Positions 1 through 6,096 of a DNA stretch of 14,582 bases are shown here, in pieces; position 1 is the first letter of the stretch, and each line of letters opens with the position of its first letter. Location of the stretch: assembly GCA_903903765.1 (NCBI GenBank), contig CAIVAH010000086.1, forward strand, positions 1 to 14,582, read 5' to 3'. Source of the DNA: an uncultured Methylococcaceae bacterium (GTDB lineage: Bacteria > Pseudomonadota > Gammaproteobacteria > Methylococcales > Methylomonadaceae). The position numbers were made by a program, and so were the translations under genes. The notes under the pieces were generated by a model. It was given only the letters and a program-made list of their open reading frames with translations. It was not told the DNA's origin and made no database searches.

Positions 1-291
1 AAATCTGGCCCAACTAATATCCTTAGCTTCCCAATTGAACTCCCTGATTATATTGAAATGAATCTCTTAGGGGATTTAGTTATCTGCGCATCTGTTCTTG
101 AAAAAGAAGCGCAAGAACAACAAAAAGCCTTACATGATCATTGGGCACATATTGTGATACATGGTGTTTTACACCTCTTAGGTTTCGATCACATAACTGA
201 TGAAGAAGCAGATTTAATGGAACAAAAAGAAATTTATTTACTAACGCAATTAAACATTAAAAACCCTTATTTACAGGATATCATTGCATGA
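1..291 (+). CDS. ybeY: Endoribonuclease YbeY (16S rRNA maturation), 3' part
   Basis: C-terminal part of the zinc-dependent endoribonuclease YbeY, which in bacteria acts in 16S rRNA 3'-end maturation and ribosome quality control. The reading frame is open from base 1 and the true start lies outside the window. The first residues read TNILSFP, followed by LLGDLVIC, both typical of the family. The zinc-binding signature H-x3-H-x5-H is seen as [11 protein letters not shown], encoded at about 160-192. The gene ends in TGA overlapping the ATG of corC by four bases (ATGA at 288-291), so the two are probably translationally coupled. This order matches the phoH-ybeY-ybeX cluster of other gammaproteobacteria. 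A Met at base 58 is internal and not the start. Confidence 0.95.
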   Translation, partial: KSGPTNILSFPIELPDYIEMNLLGDLVICASVLEKEAQEQQKALHDHWAHIVIHGVLHLLGFDHITDEEADLMEQKEIYLLTQLNIKNPYLQDIIA

Positions 292-1133
292 GCGACGACC
301 AACCTCCGAGTACTACCGCCCCTCGTAAACGCTGGGTTGAGAAATTAAGTCAAATCTTCTCCGGAGAACCAGAAGATCTAGATGATTTACTCGACGTGTT
401 ACGAGAGGCCAAAGAAAACCATGTCCTAGATACTGATGCCTTAACGATGATTGAAGGTGTTTTACAAGTATCTCAAATGCGCGTCAGGGACATCATGATT
501 CCCAGAGTGCAAATGGTGGTAGTTCCTAAAGAAGCTGAGCTTGAAACTATTTTCCCCTTAGTCATTGAGTTTTGCCATTCTCGTTATCCTGTCATTGATG
601 GTGATCGCAGTAAAATTGTCGGCGTCTTATTGGCTAAAGACTTACTTGCCCATGTTTTACAAAACAAGAATCTGACAGTAGCTGATTTAATGCGCCCTGC
701 CTGTGTCGTCCCCGAAAGCAAACGCCTGAATATTTTACTTAAAGAACTGCGCACCAACGGAAATCATATGGCAATTGTTGTCGATGAATATGGTCAAGCA
801 GCTGGTTTAGTGACGATTGAAGATGTTTTAGAAGAAATTGTCGGTGAAATTGAAGATGAGCATGATGATCATGAGGATGAGGGCTACATCTTTCAACGTA
901 ATTCAAATGAATTCATGATTAAAGCTCTAATTCCGATTGAAGAATTCGACGAGTACTTTTCAAGCAATCTAAGCACAGATGAATATGACACCATTGGAGG
1001 ATTTATCCTTAGCCAACTTGAACATATGCCTAAAAAAGGCGAAAGCTTAGTCGTTAATAATATGCGTTTTGAAATTGTACGAGCTGACAATCGCCGCGTC
1101 CATTTAATTAAACTTAAAATAAATAATACTTAA
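288..1133 (+). CDS. corC: CorC/YbeX-type CBS-domain protein (magnesium/cobalt efflux accessory)
   Basis: 281-residue cytoplasmic protein of the HlyC/CorC family. A short N-terminal helical region is followed by two tandem CBS domains: one begins near [10 protein letters not shown] (about 66-75), the second contains [27 protein letters not shown] (about 161-190). The C-terminal CorC_HlyC domain runs from about 200 to 278 and includes DTIGGFI. No membrane segment is present, as in E. coli YbeX and unlike the longer membrane-bound paralogues. CBS pairs of this family bind adenine nucleotides. The protein is linked to Mg/Co efflux and, through ybeY, to ribosome physiology. It overlaps ybeY by four bases. 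The usual downstream gene lnt is absent; galE follows after 10 bases. Confidence 0.93.
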   Translation: MSDDQPPSTTAPRKRWVEKLSQIFSGEPEDLDDLLDVLREAKENHVLDTDALTMIEGVLQVSQMRVRDIMIPRVQMVVVPKEAELETIFPLVIEFCHSRYPVIDGDRSKIVGVLLAKDLLAHVLQNKNLTVADLMRPACVVPESKRLNILLKELRTNGNHMAIVVDEYGQAAGLVTIEDVLEEIVGEIEDEHDDHEDEGYIFQRNSNEFMIKALIPIEEFDEYFSSNLSTDEYDTIGGFILSQLEHMPKKGESLVVNNMRFEIVRADNRRVHLIKLKINNT

Positions 1134-1143
1134 GGAAATTTCC

Positions 1144-2193
1144 ATGTCACATCATACCGTGCTAGTAACTGGCGGAGCTGGTTATATTGGTAGTCATGCT
1201 TGTGTAGAACTTTTGAATGCTGGATTTAATGTCGTTGTTGTTGATAATTTATCTAACAGTAAAGTCACATCATTAAATAGAGTAGAAGCTATCACTGGCA
1301 AACTCGTAACATTTTATGAAGCTGATATTCGCGATAAACAATCATTAAGTGATATTTTTTCTAAAGAACAACCATCAACTGTCATTCATTTCGCTGGCCT
1401 TAAAGCAGTCGGCGAATCCTGTGAACAACCCCATTTGTATTATCACAACAATGTGTTCGGTACACTGGTCTTAACAGAAGTTATGCAGGAGCATAATGTA
1501 AAACAATTAGTATTCAGTTCTTCGGCAACGGTATATGGCATTACAGATAAAACTCAATATTCAGAAGATTTACCAATTGGCGCGATCAATCCTTATGGCC
1601 GATCAAAAGCGATGGTTGAAGATATTTTGCGAGATTTAGCTGCAGCAGACAGTAAAACTAAATCAGATAAACCTTGGAAAATCGCTTTATTACGCTACTT
1701 TAATCCAATAGGCGCTCATGAAAGTGGCTTAATTGGCGAGGACCCTAACGGTATCCCTAACAATCTCATGCCATACGTAGCACAAGTTGCAATTGGCAAA
1801 CTACCACAATTAGCTGTTTTTGGTGACGACTATCCTACTAAAGACGGCACAGGTGTTAGAGATTACATACATGTTATCGATTTAGTTAAAGGTCATATCA
1901 GTGCAATTCATGCCTTTAAAAATACCCAATTTATATCAGGAAACTGTAAAGCTTATAACTTAGGTGCAGGACATGGTTATAGTGTATTAGACATCATTAA
2001 TACTTTTGAAAAAGTTACTGGAAGGACTATTAATTATAAAATATCACCTAGACGCGACGGCGACCTAGCAGAGTATTATGCAAACCCAGACTTAGCCTTA
2101 AAAGAACTTAATTGGAAAGTTGAAAAAACCTTACAAGATATGATCGCTGACACCTGGAATTGGCAATCTAAAAACCCACAAGGCTATCAATAG
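1144..2193 (+). CDS. galE: UDP-glucose 4-epimerase GalE
   Basis: 349-residue NAD-dependent short-chain dehydrogenase-type epimerase that interconverts UDP-glucose and UDP-galactose, supplying galactose for surface polysaccharide or the Leloir pathway. The Rossmann glycine motif TGGAGYIGSH is at residues 9-18. The catalytic Ser lies in SSSATVYG (about Ser126), with Tyr151 and Lys155 in the YxxxK motif (YGRSK). These sit two residues later than Ser124/Tyr149/Lys153 of the 338-residue E. coli enzyme. The nucleotide-sugar binding segment RYFNPIGAHESGLIGEDP is intact. The start is supported by AAGGAAA 5-6 bases upstream. The short 10-base gap from corC suggests co-transcription. No other gal or polysaccharide gene is nearby, so the pathway it serves cannot be told from the context. 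Confidence 0.96.
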   Translation: MSHHTVLVTGGAGYIGSHACVELLNAGFNVVVVDNLSNSKVTSLNRVEAITGKLVTFYEADIRDKQSLSDIFSKEQPSTVIHFAGLKAVGESCEQPHLYYHNNVFGTLVLTEVMQEHNVKQLVFSSSATVYGITDKTQYSEDLPIGAINPYGRSKAMVEDILRDLAAADSKTKSDKPWKIALLRYFNPIGAHESGLIGEDPNGIPNNLMPYVAQVAIGKLPQLAVFGDDYPTKDGTGVRDYIHVIDLVKGHISAIHAFKNTQFISGNCKAYNLGAGHGYSVLDIINTFEKVTGRTINYKISPRRDGDLAEYYANPDLALKELNWKVEKTLQDMIADTWNWQSKNPQGYQ

Positions 2194-2224
2194 AAACAGG
2201 ATTGCCTCTAAAGATCATAAATAC

Positions 2225-2968
2225 ATGGATAATCGGACTTTTACCAACAGAATAATCTTTCTTGACACTGAAACAACTGGATTAAGTCCACAAGACGGCC
2301 ATAGAATTATTGAAATCGGTTGTGTGGAAATGATTAAACGCCGTATAACTGGTAAACATTTTCATGTCTACATCAATCCTGACCGCCTTATAGATGCAGG
2401 CGCGATTGCCGTTCATGGCATTAGCAACGATTTCTTAACGGATAAACCTCGATTCGAACAAATCTTAGAAGACTTTTTAACTTTTATCAAAGATGCGGAA
2501 TTAGTAATACATAACGCGCCTTTTGATGTTGGCTTCATAAATCATGAATTAGCAATGATTAATGAAGTGCTAGGACAAGTTGAAGACTATAGCAAAGTAT
2601 TTGACTCTCTTACTTACGCAAGAAAAAAACATCCAGGCCAACGAAATAGTCTTGATGCTTTATGTAAACGCTATGGTGTAGATAATAGTCAACGAGATTT
2701 ACACGGAGCCTTATTAGACGCAGAAATTCTTGCAGAAGTATTTTTATTAATGACAGGAGGTCAATCTTCTTTATTAGATGATATACACACTGAAAAAACA
2801 GAACAACTTGAAGATTTTAGAAAATACACATTAAGCAATAGACCCGCCTTAAAGATCATCAGATGTAGTGATGAAGAACTCATTACTCACCAACAAACTA
2901 TATTTACCATTGAAAAAACTGGAGGGCAGTGCCTATGGCCGAGGGTGTCCCGAATTTTGTGTAAATAG
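2225..2968 (+). CDS. dnaQ: DNA polymerase III epsilon subunit (3'-5' proofreading exonuclease), C-terminus completed by the IS
   Basis: 247-residue DEDDh exonuclease that proofreads for the replicative polymerase. Catalytic residues are visible as Asp14 and Glu16 (DTETTG), Asp101 (HNAPFD), His160 and Asp165, in register with E. coli D12/E14/D103/H162/D167. QSSLLD at 180-185 fits a beta-clamp-binding QxxLx motif. The C-terminal alpha-binding segment is present up to GGQCLW (residue 238), matching the GGSCLW end of E. coli DnaQ, whose natural end is only a couple of residues further. The codon after Trp238 (CCG) spans the insertion junction. The last residues, PRVSRILCK, and the TAG stop come from the inverted end of the insertion sequence. 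The protein is probably functional with a foreign 9-residue tail. rnhA, a common neighbour of dnaQ, is not here. Confidence 0.93.
   Translation: MDNRTFTNRIIFLDTETTGLSPQDGHRIIEIGCVEMIKRRITGKHFHVYINPDRLIDAGAIAVHGISNDFLTDKPRFEQILEDFLTFIKDAELVIHNAPFDVGFINHELAMINEVLGQVEDYSKVFDSLTYARKKHPGQRNSLDALCKRYGVDNSQRDLHGALLDAEILAEVFLLMTGGQSSLLDDIHTEKTEQLEDFRKYTLSNRPALKIIRCSDEELITHQQTIFTIEKTGGQCLWPRVSRILCK
2941..2968 (+). repeat. IS left inverted repeat, also encoding the end of dnaQ
   Basis: Terminal inverted repeat of the IS256-family element. In the dnaQ frame it encodes the last eight residues (RVSRILCK) and ends exactly with the TAG stop at 2966-2968. It pairs with 4244-4271 at 24 of 28 positions. Confidence 0.92.
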
Positions 2969-2978
2969 CGGTTAATTA

Positions 2979-4202
2979 CTACAGAGGCATTCTGTCCTCA
3001 AACTGTATAGTAAACCTATTTAATGCAGGTTTCCAATCACGCAGTGGTAACGTCCATTTTTTGCTGATGTTATTCAGTGCCAAATAGAATAATTTCATGA
3101 CAGCGTCATCGTTAGGAAATGAGCCCCGACTCTTAGTGACTTTACGTAAACTCATGTTCACCGATTCAATGGCATTGGTGGTATAGATGATTTTGCGTAT
3201 TTCTGGCGGGTAATCAAAGAAAGGTATGATACGTGCCCAATTATTGCGCCAGGAATGGGCAATTGGTGGATAAGACTTACCCCACTCAGCTTCAAATTCA
3301 GTTAGATATTGCTCGGCTTCATCAACGGTTGACGCAGTATAAATACGTTTTAAATCTGCTGCTACGAGTTTACGCTTATTCCAACCCACGTAATTTAAAC
3401 TGTTTCTTACCATGTGTACGATACAAAGTTGCACGGTTGCTTTAGGATAAACAGCCTCAATGGCCTCAGGAAAGCCTTTTAATCCGTCCACACAGGCAAT
3501 GAATATATCTTGTACGCCACGGTTTTTAAGTTCAGTGACTACACTTAGCCAGAACTTGGCTCCTTCAGTCTGTGCAATCCACAAGCCTAACACTTCTTTT
3601 TCGCCTTCCATATTAATACCAATGGCAAGATAAATAGCTTTAGCTCTAACAGAGCCAGTATCGCGTACTTTGACATGAATGCAATCCAGATACACGACTG
3701 GATATACTGAATTCAACGGCCTTGACTGCCATTGCTTCACTTCATCAACCACAGCATCTGTAACCGATGAGATAAGCGTCGGTGAGACATCAATACCATA
3801 CATTTCAGCTAAATGTGTTTGAATCTCTCGTACAGTCATGCCTCTTGAGTAGAGTGAAATGATCTTTTCATCGAAGCCTGTCCAGCGGGTTTGATGTTTA
3901 GGAATCAGTTGTGGTTCAAAACTACCTTCGCGGTCGCGTGGGATTTCAATCGACAGTTCACCAAATTCCCCTTTCAGCGTTTTACGGCTTTTACCGTTAC
4001 GCGCATTACCGGTTCTGTTAGTTATACTCTCATGTTTTTCATGGCCAAGATGCTCAGCCAGTTCAGTCTGGAGGGCTCGCTCAATAAGGGCCTTGGTAAG
4101 TTGTTTGAGTAGGCCATTCTCACCAATCAGGTCTTCTGGCTTCTTGTAATTTGATAACAAGCTATCAATTAAATCATTGGGTAAATCTTTAGATAAAGTC
4201 AT
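2979..4202 (-). CDS. IS256-family transposase (DDE, mutator type)
   Basis: 407-residue transposase catalysing movement of the surrounding element. The N-terminal part contains EDLIGENGLLKQLTKALIERAL and the typical GNARNGKSRKT region. The catalytic triad is visible as Asp173 (VYLDCIHVK), Asp239 (CVDGLKGFPEAI) and Glu346 (TTNAIESVN), with the family C-x2-H signature (LCIVH) between the second Asp and the Glu. No frameshift or internal stop is present, so the gene looks active. I chose the ATG at 4202 because GGATT lies about six bases before it and family proteins start with this MTLSKDL-like sequence. An in-frame TTG at 4238 would add 12 residues but has no ribosome site. The stop is ten bases inside the left inverted repeat. 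Confidence 0.95.
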   Translation of the reverse strand: MTLSKDLPNDLIDSLLSNYKKPEDLIGENGLLKQLTKALIERALQTELAEHLGHEKHESITNRTGNARNGKSRKTLKGEFGELSIEIPRDREGSFEPQLIPKHQTRWTGFDEKIISLYSRGMTVREIQTHLAEMYGIDVSPTLISSVTDAVVDEVKQWQSRPLNSVYPVVYLDCIHVKVRDTGSVRAKAIYLAIGINMEGEKEVLGLWIAQTEGAKFWLSVVTELKNRGVQDIFIACVDGLKGFPEAIEAVYPKATVQLCIVHMVRNSLNYVGWNKRKLVAADLKRIYTASTVDEAEQYLTEFEAEWGKSYPPIAHSWRNNWARIIPFFDYPPEIRKIIYTTNAIESVNMSLRKVTKSRGSFPNDDAVMKLFYLALNNISKKWTLPLRDWKPALNRFTIQFEDRMPL

Positions 4203-4243
4203 TTTTAATCCATTTCTGAAAATAGCAGTTTCCTGCAAAATGA

Positions 4244-4271
4244 CTATTTACACAAAATTTCTTACACCCTC
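4244..4271 (-). repeat. IS right inverted repeat
   Basis: Terminal inverted repeat at the transposase-start end of the element. Read on the minus strand it starts GAGGGTGT and ends TTTTGTGTAAATAG, matching the left end except at four adjacent positions. Confidence 0.92.
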
Positions 4272-4406
4272 TCCTTTGTCAGTGTGTAATGTACCACATT
4301 TATTTGAATGCTAATCTTTTTTTGCTAATGCCTTGTTTTTAAGTTTATTAGCCAATGAATTCAATTGCTTAACTTTTTAATTGTTGTCAAACTTTATAAA
4401 ATAAAT

Positions 4407-4441
4407 TTATCCCCAGAACCTGTGGATAACTCTGTGGATTT
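4407..4441. promoter_or_regulatory. DnaA-box cluster
   Basis: Three 9-mers resemble the DnaA box TTATCCACA. TTATCCCCA at 4407-4415 has one mismatch, TGTGGATAA at 4421-4429 is a perfect box on the minus strand, and TGTGGATTT at 4433-4441 has two mismatches on the minus strand. The first two form an inverted pair, TTATCCCCAG and CTGTGGATAA, separated by only three bases. The third follows the second by 12 bases, about one helical turn. Such clusters are known from bacterial oriC and from dnaA-controlled promoters. Which applies here is inference. Confidence 0.6.
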
Positions 4442-4526
4442 TAGTATGTGTAGGTCTCTAACTGACTAATATCTAATGTGTTTGTTTAAATCGTCTAATA
4501 GTTATACATTCTTGTTTATGATTTAA

Positions 4527-4539
4527 AATCAATAGTTTA
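4527..4539 (+). promoter_or_regulatory. IHF-consensus site
   Basis: AATCAATAGTTTA fits the IHF consensus WATCAANNNNTTR at every defined position. It lies about 90 bases from the DnaA boxes. E. coli oriC also has an IHF site among its DnaA boxes. The consensus is short and AT-rich, so a chance match in this sequence is possible. Confidence 0.35.
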
Positions 4540-4564
4540 TATTTAAGCTGTTGGTTTTTGGTGC

Positions 4565-4618
4565 TTTTTTATTAGCGTTTTTTATCGCCATTAATTTGAT
4601 ATCTTTGCTAATAAAAAA
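4565..4618. repeat. Perfect 12-base inverted repeat, 30-base spacer
   Basis: TTTTTTATTAGC at 4565-4576 is exactly complementary to GCTAATAAAAAA at 4607-4618. The T-run is on the outside of the left arm and the A-run on the outside of the right arm, so transcripts from either strand lack a U-tract after the stem. It is therefore not a standard intrinsic terminator. It may be a protein-binding or unwinding element of this AT-rich region. Confidence 0.4.
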
Positions 4619-4699
4619 TTGTGTGTAAGTATTGCAATTGACCTATAAATATTTATTAACGCGCAAAACTTAAATGGTTATTTGGGTAACCCCGTTATA

Positions 4700-5749
4700 T
4701 CAGTCTAATAGCGCTATGAATCGTTCTACTTCTGCTTTATTAGTTGCAAAACTGGTGACTAATCGAATCAGCATTTCGTTTTCATTAACAATACCTACTG
4801 TGTTTCTGGGGATATTCCATGGATAAAATATCGCTCCTTGTTTTTGAAGCTTATCTATATTGGGTTTATCAAGAATAGCGAATACTTCATTAGCTTCCGC
4901 TTTCCATGCTAAACGTGCATTTTTGGCATTTAAAATGCCAATTTGAAGATGTTGCGCCATGGCATTAGCATGTCTCGCAATTTGTAACCAAAGATCATCT
5001 TTAAAATACGCGTCAAACTGAGCTGCTACAAATCGACTTTTAGATAATAACTGCGCGGCTCGTTTACGAATGAAAGGTAAATCTTTACTCATTTCGGGAT
5101 TCATAAATAAAAGAGCTTCTGCACACCAGCAGCCATTTTTAGTGGCACCAAATGAGACAATATCAACACCACGTTTCCAAGTCATTTCAGCGGGTGTTAA
5201 GTTTAATGAAACTAAGGCATTTGCAAAACGGGCGCCATCCATATGTAAGGGCAGGCCATGATTTTTTGCAATAGTAGCAATTTCTTCTATTTCATCACTT
5301 TTATAAAGCGTGCCAATTTCAGTGGCCTGAGTTATAGAAATCGCCATGGGTTGACCTGCGTGTATAAAATTGGGCGGGAAGCGAGCAATTTCTGCCTTAA
5401 GATGATGAGGATCAATTTTTCCATTGTCCCCATCGACCGGAGCCAAACGAGCACCGTGGGTAAAAAACTCTGGTGCCCCACATTCGTCTTCTAATATATG
5501 CGCTTCTCTATGACAAAAAGATACCCCGCCTGGTCTATTAACAGCGGCTAATGCTAAAGAATTGGCGGCTGTTCCTGTACTTACAAAATACACAGCAACC
5601 TCACGTTCAAAAAGCTCATTAAAACGCTGTTCTATATTTTTATCAAAATCACCGGCACCATAGGGTGTGGAAAATCCTGAAGAAATCTCCTGTAAGCGTT
5701 TAGAAATAGCCGGATGCACACCGGCCCAATTATCAGAGGCAAAATTCAT
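4700..5749 (-). CDS. Low-specificity L-threonine aldolase-type PLP enzyme (beta-eliminating lyase family)
   Basis: 349-residue fold-type I PLP enzyme of the threonine aldolase family, which cleaves L-threonine or allo-threonine to glycine and acetaldehyde. The start MNFASDNWAG corresponds to the usual FxSDN opening. STGTAANSLAL at 57-67 is the phosphate-binding loop, His84 in the HREAHILEDECG segment fits the ring-stacking histidine, HMDGARFANAL carries the PLP Asp171 and Arg174, and SFGATKNG holds the Schiff-base Lys204. Length is as expected and nothing is missing. The start has AAGG nine bases upstream on the minus strand. It stands alone, converging on the IS and divergent from the efflux operon. 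Substrate specificity cannot be told from sequence; related beta-eliminating lyases are the main alternative. Confidence 0.88.
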   Translation of the reverse strand: MNFASDNWAGVHPAISKRLQEISSGFSTPYGAGDFDKNIEQRFNELFEREVAVYFVSTGTAANSLALAAVNRPGGVSFCHREAHILEDECGAPEFFTHGARLAPVDGDNGKIDPHHLKAEIARFPPNFIHAGQPMAISITQATEIGTLYKSDEIEEIATIAKNHGLPLHMDGARFANALVSLNLTPAEMTWKRGVDIVSFGATKNGCWCAEALLFMNPEMSKDLPFIRKRAAQLLSKSRFVAAQFDAYFKDDLWLQIARHANAMAQHLQIGILNAKNARLAWKAEANEVFAILDKPNIDKLQKQGAIFYPWNIPRNTVGIVNENEMLIRLVTSFATNKAEVERFIALLD

Positions 5750-5953
5750 AATTAAAAACCTTGGAAATTAAACGAATCGACTATCACTATTCAAGTAAGC
5801 CTTTATTTTAGTGTCATCTTGGTTTAATTGAATTTAACCTGTCTGCACTAAAAATCAATAAAACTCATACAGTTGTCCTTTGAGTATCAGATCAACTGTC
5901 TATATAAGAACTTTTAGCAACGGCTAAACGAATAGTGAATGTTACTTTTTCTG

Positions 5954-5984
5954 ATCAATAAATTGATAATCACGACTTAATCAC
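5954..5984. promoter_or_regulatory. Operator-like palindrome followed by an 11-bp-period direct repeat
   Basis: ATCAAT and ATTGAT (5954-5959 and 5962-5967) form a 6-base inverted repeat with a two-base centre. It is followed directly by TAATCAC at 5967-5973 and again at 5978-5984, one helical turn apart. Repeats of this spacing are used by response regulators that bind as tandem dimers, while palindromes suit TetR- or MarR-type repressors. The binding protein is unknown. Position about 100-130 bases upstream of the efflux adaptor start suits a control site for that operon. Confidence 0.3.
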
Positions 5985-6003
5985 AGTCTTACCGAGAGGT
6001 TTT

Positions 6004-6096
6004 ATGTCTGTACAATCGTTATATATAAAAGTATATAATATCAATATCTTGTCTATCAACTTAGTAACCAAAACCCAAAACACTGATTATGAATAG
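6004..6096 (+). CDS. Possible 30-residue leader peptide overlapping the efflux adaptor start
   Basis: An ATG at 6004 preceded by GAGAGG with a four-base gap opens a 30-codon frame that ends in TAG at 6094-6096. The stop overlaps the adaptor ATG at 6089 by eight bases (ATGAATAG), an arrangement that would permit translational coupling. The adaptor start itself has no recognisable Shine-Dalgarno sequence, which coupling would explain. The predicted peptide begins MSVQSLYIKVYN and is unlike any protein I know. It could be a regulatory leader, or a chance frame in AT-rich DNA. The TATAAT at 6034 within it would, if it is the real promoter, start transcription after this ATG and rule the leader out. 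Confidence 0.3.
   Translation: MSVQSLYIKVYNINILSINLVTKTQNTDYE
6009..6039 (+). promoter_or_regulatory. Candidate sigma70 promoter of the efflux operon
   Basis: A perfect -10 box TATAAT is at 6034-6039. The best -35 partner is TGTACA at 6009-6014 (four of six matches to TTGACA) with a long 19-base spacing. Transcription would begin near 6046 and leave a leader of about 43 bases before the adaptor start. The site lies inside the possible leader ORF at 6004-6096, so the two interpretations compete. Confidence 0.35.

Larger units (their letters stand above)
2941..4271 (-). mobile_element. IS256-family insertion sequence, complete (1331 bp)
   Basis: The element is bounded by 28-base imperfect inverted repeats at 2941-2968 and 4244-4271. 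Read inward, both begin GAGGGTGT and end AATTTTGTGTAAATAG; only positions 9-12 differ (CCCG against AAGA), giving 24 of 28 matches. Length, end structure and a single DDE transposase are typical of the family. IS256 elements normally make an 8-9 bp target duplication. Here the left flank (CTATGGCC before 2941) and the right flank (TCCTTTGT after 4271) do not match, so the two flanks were probably not contiguous before insertion, or one has been lost. The left end is fused in frame to dnaQ. Confidence 0.93.
4272..4699. other. AT-rich gene-free region with DnaA boxes and an IHF-consensus match
   Basis: This 428-base stretch between the IS and the threonine aldolase gene has no convincing reading frame. 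It is strongly AT-rich, with T-runs. It contains three DnaA-box-like 9-mers at 4407-4441, a perfect IHF consensus match at 4527-4539, a perfect 12-base inverted repeat (4565-4576 and 4607-4618), and five copies of GCTAAT or its complement. These are the ingredients of a replication origin or of a DnaA-responsive promoter, but neither dnaA nor the usual origin-flanking genes are in view. Confidence 0.5.
5750..6088. promoter_or_regulatory. Divergent control region between the aldolase gene and the efflux operon
   Basis: This 339-base AT-rich intergenic region must hold the promoters of the leftward aldolase gene and the rightward efflux operon. Symmetric elements are ACAGTTG at 5869-5875 with CAACTGT at 5893-5899, the hairpin TTTAGC-AACG-GCTAAA at 5913-5928, ATCAAT-AA-ATTGAT at 5954-5967, and the direct repeat TAATCAC-GACT-TAATCAC at 5967-5984. 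A TATAAT box is at 6034-6039. A 30-codon reading frame starts at 6004. No transcriptional regulator gene lies next to the operon, so the controlling protein would be encoded elsewhere. Confidence 0.5.

Noticed and set aside
4203..4238. TTG start giving a 419-residue transposase
   Set aside because: No ribosome site precedes it, and the ATG at 4202 gives the usual family N-terminus and length.
4675..4690. GGTTA-TTTGGG-TAACC hairpin after the aldolase gene as an intrinsic terminator
   Set aside because: The stem is only five base pairs and no T-run follows on the minus strand, so it does not meet the usual terminator form.
5070..5494. Plus-strand frames inside the aldolase gene
   Set aside because: They are antisense to a well-supported enzyme gene and resemble no protein family.
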